The position numbers and the translations under genes are program-made. The notes below the pieces were generated by a model that was not told where the DNA came from, did no database searches, and saw nothing but the letters and a program-made list of their open reading frames with translations. From contig CABUHO010000003.1 of NCBI GenBank assembly GCA_902491395.1, positions 65,434 to 129,433 on the forward strand: a DNA stretch of 64,000 bases, given 5' to 3'. This document shows, piece by piece, positions 59,443-64,000 of the stretch (positions are counted from its first letter, which is position 1; every line of letters begins with the position of its first letter). This stretch comes from an uncultured Collinsella sp. (GTDB taxonomy: Bacteria; Actinomycetota; Coriobacteriia; Coriobacteriales; Coriobacteriaceae).

Positions 59443-60896
59443 TGGCTAATAACACCGTAAAGCTTGCGGTCGAGGAAGCCACCAAGAAGACGACTGCCGG
59501 TGATGGTCGCATCGTGCGAATCATCGGCCCTGTCGTCGACGTCAAGTTTGACGGCGCGGTGCCCCCGATCTACAACGCGCTCACGGTCGAGGCCGAGACC
59601 CCGATCGGTCATCTGAGCACGATCCTCGAGGTCGAGAGCCAGCTTCCGGGCGGCGTCGTCCGCACGGTCGCCATGTCCTCGACCGACGGCCTGCAGCGCG
59701 GCCTCATCGCCACCGATACCGGTGAGCCCATGAAGATGCCCGTTGGCCCCAAGACGCTTGGCCGAATTTGGAACGTTATGGGCAAGCCCGTCGACGGCAA
59801 GCCCATGCCCGAGGTGGAGGAGTTCTACCCCATCCACCATGCAGCGCCCCGTTTCGACGAGCTCACCACCAAGACCGAGATCTTCGAGACCGGCATCAAG
59901 GCCGTCGACCTGCTCGAGCCCTACATCCGTGGCGGCAAGACAGGCCTGTTCGGTGGCGCCGGCGTCGGCAAGACCGTTCTGATTCAGGAGCTTATCAACA
60001 ACCTCGCCCAGGAGCACGGCGGCACCTCGGTGTTCACCGGTGTCGGCGAGCGTACTCGTGAGGGCACCGACCTGTTCCTCGAGATGAGCGAGTCTGGCGT
60101 TATCGACAAGACATGCTTGGTCTATGGTCAGATGAACGAGCCGCCTGGAGCGCGTCTGCGCATCGGTCTGGCCGGCCTTACCACCGCTGAGTACTTCCGC
60201 GATCGCGGCCAGGACGTTCTGCTGTTCATCGACAACATCTTCCGCTTCTCCCAGGCCGGTTCCGAGGTTTCCGCACTGCTGGGCCGTATGCCGTCCGCCG
60301 TTGGTTACCAGCCCACGCTGGCTACCGAGATGGGCGACCTCCAGGAGCGCATTACCTCGACCAAGACGGGTTCCATTACCTCCGTCCAGGCTGTCTACGT
60401 CCCCGCAGACGACCTGACCGACCCGGCGCCTGCCACGACGTTTACGCACCTCGACGCCACTACGGTTCTTTCGCGTAGCATTTCGTCGCTTGGTCTGTTC
60501 CCGGCTATCGACCCGCTCGCGTCTTCCTCCGACGCTCTCGATCCCTCGATCGTCGGCGAGGAGCACTACCGTGTCGCCGTCAAGGTCCAGGAGCTCCTGC
60601 AGGAGTACTCCGACCTTCAGGACATCATCGCCATTCTGGGTATGGACGAGCTGTCCGAGGAGCAGCGCCTTACGGTCAACCGTGCCCGTAAGATCCAGCA
60701 GTTCCTCTCCCAGTCCTTCCACGTCGCCGAGAAGTTCACCGGCAACCCCGGTGTCTACGTTCGCGTCGAGGATACCGTCCGCTCTTTCGCCGAGATTGTC
60801 GACGGCAAGGCCGATGACCTGCCCGAGCAGGCTTTCCGCTATGCTTCCACGATTGAGGACGTGCGCGAGCGCGCCCGCAAGATGGGGGAGAAGTAG
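59442..60896 (+). CDS. atpD: ATP synthase F1 subunit beta
   Basis: A 484-aa catalytic subunit. The P-loop is GGAGVGKTV, followed by the catalytic-site GVGERTREG and the Walker B FIDNIFRF; the DELSEEQ segment (DELSEEQRLTVNRARKIQ) is present as DELSEEQ. About 20 extra N-terminal residues precede the first beta-barrel strand. Ribosome site GGAGGAAC at the end of atpG. Confidence 0.97.
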   Translation: MANNTVKLAVEEATKKTTAGDGRIVRIIGPVVDVKFDGAVPPIYNALTVEAETPIGHLSTILEVESQLPGGVVRTVAMSSTDGLQRGLIATDTGEPMKMPVGPKTLGRIWNVMGKPVDGKPMPEVEEFYPIHHAAPRFDELTTKTEIFETGIKAVDLLEPYIRGGKTGLFGGAGVGKTVLIQELINNLAQEHGGTSVFTGVGERTREGTDLFLEMSESGVIDKTCLVYGQMNEPPGARLRIGLAGLTTAEYFRDRGQDVLLFIDNIFRFSQAGSEVSALLGRMPSAVGYQPTLATEMGDLQERITSTKTGSITSVQAVYVPADDLTDPAPATTFTHLDATTVLSRSISSLGLFPAIDPLASSSDALDPSIVGEEHYRVAVKVQELLQEYSDLQDIIAILGMDELSEEQRLTVNRARKIQQFLSQSFHVAEKFTGNPGVYVRVEDTVRSFAEIVDGKADDLPEQAFRYASTIEDVRERARKMGEK

Positions 60897-60899
60897 GTT

Positions 60900-61292
60900 A
60901 TGCGTATCCGCATCGTGTGCCCCGTTAGCTGCGCCTATGAGGGCGACGCTGCGTTTGTGTCGATTCCGTCCACGGATGGCGAGTTTGGTGTTCTGCCTGC
61001 TCACTCCAGCGAGATCTGCACGATCGACCGCGGTTACGTTCGCGTTTCCGATAAGGCCATGGGCACTGTCGACCACACGTTTGCCGTGGCCGGCGGCTAT
61101 GCCCAGGTCGCGGACGATGTCGTGACCGTCCTCGCCGAGCGCGCTTGCGATCTGGCGACCGTCGACGCCGACAAGGTTAAAGCTGATATTCAAGGTTTTG
61201 AAGAGAAGCTGGGTAATTTGTCGGAGGATGATGCACGCCGCGCCTACCTCTATAATGAAATCGCATGGTGTAAGCTCAAGCTTGCCCAATAG
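60900..61292 (+). CDS. atpC: ATP synthase F1 subunit epsilon
   Basis: A 130-aa central stalk subunit. The N-terminal beta-sandwich (IRIVCPVSCAYEGDAAFVSIPSTDGEFGVLPAHS) is followed by a shorter C-terminal helical hairpin. Start 3 nt after atpD; last gene of the operon, followed by a strong terminator. Confidence 0.94.
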   Translation: MRIRIVCPVSCAYEGDAAFVSIPSTDGEFGVLPAHSSEICTIDRGYVRVSDKAMGTVDHTFAVAGGYAQVADDVVTVLAERACDLATVDADKVKADIQGFEEKLGNLSEDDARRAYLYNEIAWCKLKLAQ

Positions 61293-61328
61293 TCAAACGT
61301 TTTAGCGTTCGACCATTTGCGAACACAT

Positions 61329-61367
61329 CATGCCCGGGATGGCCCAGCCACCCCGGGCATGCTTTTT
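61329..61367 (+). terminator. Terminator of the atp operon
   Basis: CATGCCCGGG pairs with CCCGGGCATG around a 13-nt loop, followed by five T; the murA start lies only 14 bp beyond, so some read-through or a promoter inside the hairpin region is needed for murA. Confidence 0.85.
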
Positions 61368-61380
61368 GAAAGGGTAGACC

Positions 61381-62664
61381 TTGGATATTATCCGCGTTGA
61401 GGGTGGCCACGCCATCGGAGGTTCCGTGCCCGTCTCGGGCGCCAAGAACTCCGCGCTCAAACTTATGGCGGCAACGCTTCTGGCGCCGGGCAAGACGACG
61501 CTGCAGAACGTGCCCGATATTTCCGATGTCCACGTAATGGGCAAGGTGCTCAAGGGCATGGGCGCTACGATCGATGTTCTCGACGAGCACACGCTCGAGA
61601 TCGATACCTCTCAGGTCGATTCTTGGGAGGCTCCCTACGAGCTCGTTGCCAAGATGCGTGCTTCCACCGCCGTGATGGGGCCCCTGCTGGGCCGCTTCCA
61701 TCGCGCCAAGATCGCCATGCCCGGCGGCTGCAACCTGGGCGCCCGCAAGATCGATATGCATATCTTGGGTCTTGAGGCCTTGGGCGTTGAGTTCGATACC
61801 GCCCACGGCTACATCAACGCCAGTGCGCCCCAGGGTCTGCGCGGCACGACCGTCACGCTCGAGTTCGCCAGTGTCGGCGCCACCGAGAACCTCATCATGG
61901 CCTCCGTGCGCGCGCAGGGCACCACGGTTATCGACAATGCCGCTCGCGAGCCCGAGATCGTCGATCTTGCCAACATGCTCAACGAGATGGGCGCCAAGAT
62001 CGTCGGTGCCGGCACGCCCGTCGTGACTATCGAAGGCGTGGAAGAGCTGCATCCTGTTACCCATCGCGTGGTGGGCGACCGCATCGAGGCCGGTACCTTT
62101 ATCGTCGCCGGCGCGCTGATGGCCGACGATCGCGGTGTCGACGTCACGGGTTTTTGCCCCATCCATTTGGGCATGGTGCTCAAGAAGATGGAGCTCATGG
62201 GCATCGATTGCGAGCGTACCGATGATGGCGTCCACGTGAATCGCGCCGAGCGCATCAAGCCGGTCGATATCCAGACGCTTCCGTTCCCCGGTTTCCCGAC
62301 CGACATGCAGGCGCAGATTATGGTGCTCTCCGCCCTCGCCGACGGCAGCTCCGTCATTACCGAGAACATCTTCGAGAATCGCTTTATGTTTGCCTCTGAG
62401 CTGGTGCGTATGGGTGCCGACATTCGTATCGAGAGCCATCATGCCATGATTCATGGTGTCAAGGGCTTCTCGGGTGCACAGGTTACCTCGCCCGACCTGC
62501 GTGGCGGTGCGGCCCTCGTCGTAGCCGGCCTGATCGCCGACGGTACGACCGAGGTCTCGGCCATCCATCACATCAAGCGTGGCTACGAGCAGTTTGTCGA
62601 GAAACTGCAGGCGCTTGGCGCTCACGTCGAGCATGCTACCGTCCCCGATCCCGTCATCTACTAA
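61381..62664 (+). CDS. murA: UDP-N-acetylglucosamine 1-carboxyvinyltransferase
   Basis: A 427-aa enzyme for the first committed step of peptidoglycan synthesis (PEP transfer to UDP-GlcNAc). N-terminal VPVSGAKNSALKLMAA and the active-site loop MPGGCNLGARKIDMH, with the PEP-reactive Cys that is also the fosfomycin target, are clear. The start is a TTG with AAAGGG 7 nt upstream; no nearer ATG exists. Confidence 0.95.
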   Translation: MDIIRVEGGHAIGGSVPVSGAKNSALKLMAATLLAPGKTTLQNVPDISDVHVMGKVLKGMGATIDVLDEHTLEIDTSQVDSWEAPYELVAKMRASTAVMGPLLGRFHRAKIAMPGGCNLGARKIDMHILGLEALGVEFDTAHGYINASAPQGLRGTTVTLEFASVGATENLIMASVRAQGTTVIDNAAREPEIVDLANMLNEMGAKIVGAGTPVVTIEGVEELHPVTHRVVGDRIEAGTFIVAGALMADDRGVDVTGFCPIHLGMVLKKMELMGIDCERTDDGVHVNRAERIKPVDIQTLPFPGFPTDMQAQIMVLSALADGSSVITENIFENRFMFASELVRMGADIRIESHHAMIHGVKGFSGAQVTSPDLRGGAALVVAGLIADGTTEVSAIHHIKRGYEQFVEKLQALGAHVEHATVPDPVIY

Positions 62665-62676
62665 TACAGGTTGCCT

Positions 62677-63912
62677 ATGTTTAATAAAAAGCCCCTCGCG
62701 GATACCACCACCCGAAGACCCTCAACTGGTGCGCAGGCCAAGATCTACAGTCGCGATAACGTGGCTCGCTATTCCGAGCGAGCTCGCCAACGTCGTCGTA
62801 GCCATACGATTCGTCACGTCGCGCTCATTGTCGTGCTTGGCGTGCTGCTGAGTGCCACTACCGCTGCCGGCCTGTGGTTTGCCACCATTATGGGCAAGCT
62901 CGGCGATTCTAATGTCATTACCGACAATCTGCGTCGGGTTCTGGTTGACACCGATGAGGCAAAGGATCCGTTCTACGTGCTGCTTCTTGGCACCGACGGC
63001 CGTCCGGGCGAGGATACGTATCGTGCCGACTCGATTATCCTGGCACGCATCGACCCCACGCAAAAGCAGGCGACGCTCATTTCCGTTCCGCGCGACACCA
63101 AGGTCGAGTACAAGGGCGAGACCATGAAGATCAACGCCTGCCATACCGTTGGCGGCGCCGAGGCCATGGTCGAGGCGGTCAACGAGCTGTGCGGTGTTCA
63201 GATTTCCCACTATGCCGAGGTCAGCTTCGACGGTATGCAGGCGCTGATTGATTCGGTTGGCGGTATCGACATTAACGCAACCGATGATGTTGACGATCCC
63301 GAGCACCTGGATATTAAGATTACCGCTGGCCAGCAGCATATGGACGGTGCCACCGCCCTTACCTATGCCCGCTGCCGCTACACCTATGCCGACGGCGATT
63401 ACACGCGCATGCGCCACCAGCGTCAGGTGCTTGGCGCCCTTGCCAACCAGATTCTCAATAACTTCGATGCCACGAAGATTTTTGGCCTGGTTAATTCGCT
63501 GTCCGATATGCTCGTAACCGATATGAGCGTTCAGGATATCGTGGCTACGGTCAATGCCATGCGCGGTATGGATGTCGACGGTATCTACTCGGCCAACCTG
63601 CCCTCGTACGCCGACGACAGCACCATGATCGACGGTGTGAGCTACGTCTTTGTCTACGAGGACGAGCTTAAGGAAATGATGGCCCGTGTCGACGCCGGCA
63701 AGGACCCCAAGGGCCCCAACACCATGGGTCTTTCCGACGGCTCCAGCTCCACGATCGGTGACCTGAACAACAACACGTCTGACGACTACGCAAACGGTAC
63801 CGCAACCTCATCGGTCAGCTCTGACGATTCCGATGACTCAAGCGATTCGAGCGATTCGGACTACTACGAAGAGCCCACCGGCGACGGCAACGGCTACGAA
63901 GCCAACTACTAA
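62677..63912 (+). CDS. LytR-CpsA-Psr family wall-polymer ligase
   Basis: A 411-aa LCP protein that attaches wall polymers to peptidoglycan. A basic cytoplasmic N-terminus (about 50 residues, RQRRRSH) precedes one membrane helix (HVALIVVLGVLLSATTAAGLWFA), then the LCP domain with LLLGTDGRPGEDTYRADSIILARIDP, SVPRDTKVE and YARCRYTYADGDYTRMRHQRQVL, which hold the conserved Asp and Arg residues. The C-terminus is a long Ser/Asp-rich low-complexity tail. ATG 62677 is chosen over TTG 62671 because the AGG site is better spaced. Together with murA it is a cell-wall pair. Confidence 0.92.
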   Translation: MFNKKPLADTTTRRPSTGAQAKIYSRDNVARYSERARQRRRSHTIRHVALIVVLGVLLSATTAAGLWFATIMGKLGDSNVITDNLRRVLVDTDEAKDPFYVLLLGTDGRPGEDTYRADSIILARIDPTQKQATLISVPRDTKVEYKGETMKINACHTVGGAEAMVEAVNELCGVQISHYAEVSFDGMQALIDSVGGIDINATDDVDDPEHLDIKITAGQQHMDGATALTYARCRYTYADGDYTRMRHQRQVLGALANQILNNFDATKIFGLVNSLSDMLVTDMSVQDIVATVNAMRGMDVDGIYSANLPSYADDSTMIDGVSYVFVYEDELKEMMARVDAGKDPKGPNTMGLSDGSSSTIGDLNNNTSDDYANGTATSSVSSDDSDDSSDSSDSDYYEEPTGDGNGYEANY

Positions 63913-64000
63913 GTTACGCGGTTTTACCAAACCGCGTAACCAGTTGACGCTGCAAACCCGCCAGAGCGGCAATCTGCCTTTCAACTTCGGCGGCATGACC
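63913..64000 (+). repeat. Family C element, copy 3, cut by the window end
   Basis: The LCP stop codon TAA leads directly into GTTACGCGGTTT, loop TACC, AAACCGCGTAAC (perfect 12 bp), then GTTGACGCTGC, a CCGC-CAGA-GCGG hairpin and GGCATGACC, in the same order as the copy after prfA. The right-hand arm lies outside the window. Confidence 0.8.

Noticed and set aside
1..64000. tRNA, rRNA, transposase, integrase or attachment sites
   Set aside because: I looked for cloverleaf-like genes, rRNA signatures and mobile-element proteins and saw none I could support.

Overview
The window reads as chromosomal DNA of a high-GC Coriobacteriia bacterium, most likely a gut Collinsella (inference from base composition, codon use, gene content and protein character; no 16S gene is present to prove it). 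It is densely coded with about 55 protein genes. No tRNA, rRNA, transposase, prophage or CRISPR array is visible.

Layout. 1-5.4 kb: a TetR regulator, a polytopic membrane protein, a convergent intergenic region full of covarying hairpins, an LTA-synthase-type sulfatase and a nitroreductase. 5.5-10.3 kb: a K+ uptake module made of Kup, a tiny membrane protein, and a KdpD-like kinase with its KdpE-like regulator but no KdpABC. 10.4-13.9 kb: an RlmKL-type rRNA methyltransferase whose RlmL half looks catalytically eroded, and a HAD phosphatase. 13.9-19.1 kb: a DeoR-regulated PTS of the ascorbate (Ula) superfamily, flanked by two paralogous transaldolases. 19.4-26.4 kb: Tex, then an SDR/MFS/Gfo-Idh operon with a divergent LysR gene. 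26.6-30.9 kb: a heterodimeric ABC exporter under a MarR regulator with a clear operator. 31.4-34.4 kb: pyridoxal kinase, a TIGR04076-like protein, a low-molecular-weight phosphatase and an MFS permease.

34.6-40.4 kb is the most interesting functional block. It holds an LpdC-type (gallate/protocatechuate) UbiD decarboxylase, its UbiX flavin prenyltransferase, an anion permease and a MerR regulator. Next to them is a fusion of an LpdD-like domain to an IPP-isomerase-like Nudix domain. In that Nudix domain all five metal ligands are kept, but the catalytic cysteine is displaced by one residue. The simplest model is a prenyl-phosphate enzyme that feeds or helps load prenylated FMN for the decarboxylase.

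40.6-47 kb: a membrane-anchored hypothetical protein, an aldose-epimerase-like protein, a polar amino-acid ABC importer and an M20 peptidase. 47.3-54.1 kb: prfA, prmC with a 120-residue Ala/Glu insertion, a HicAB toxin-antitoxin pair wedged before tsaC, then glpK and upp. 54.3-61.3 kb: the complete atpIBEFHAGDC operon. 61.4 kb to the end: murA and a LytR-CpsA-Psr protein.

A second theme is intergenic repeats. At least four families of long inverted-repeat elements are present. Three have two or three copies in the window with compensatory stem changes (1.4/1.9 kb; 21.7/31.1 kb; 31.0/48.4/63.9 kb), and there is also an exact 62-bp-period hairpin array at 1568-1767. These look like structured, dispersed RNA-level or MITE/REP-like elements and are not explained by the genes.
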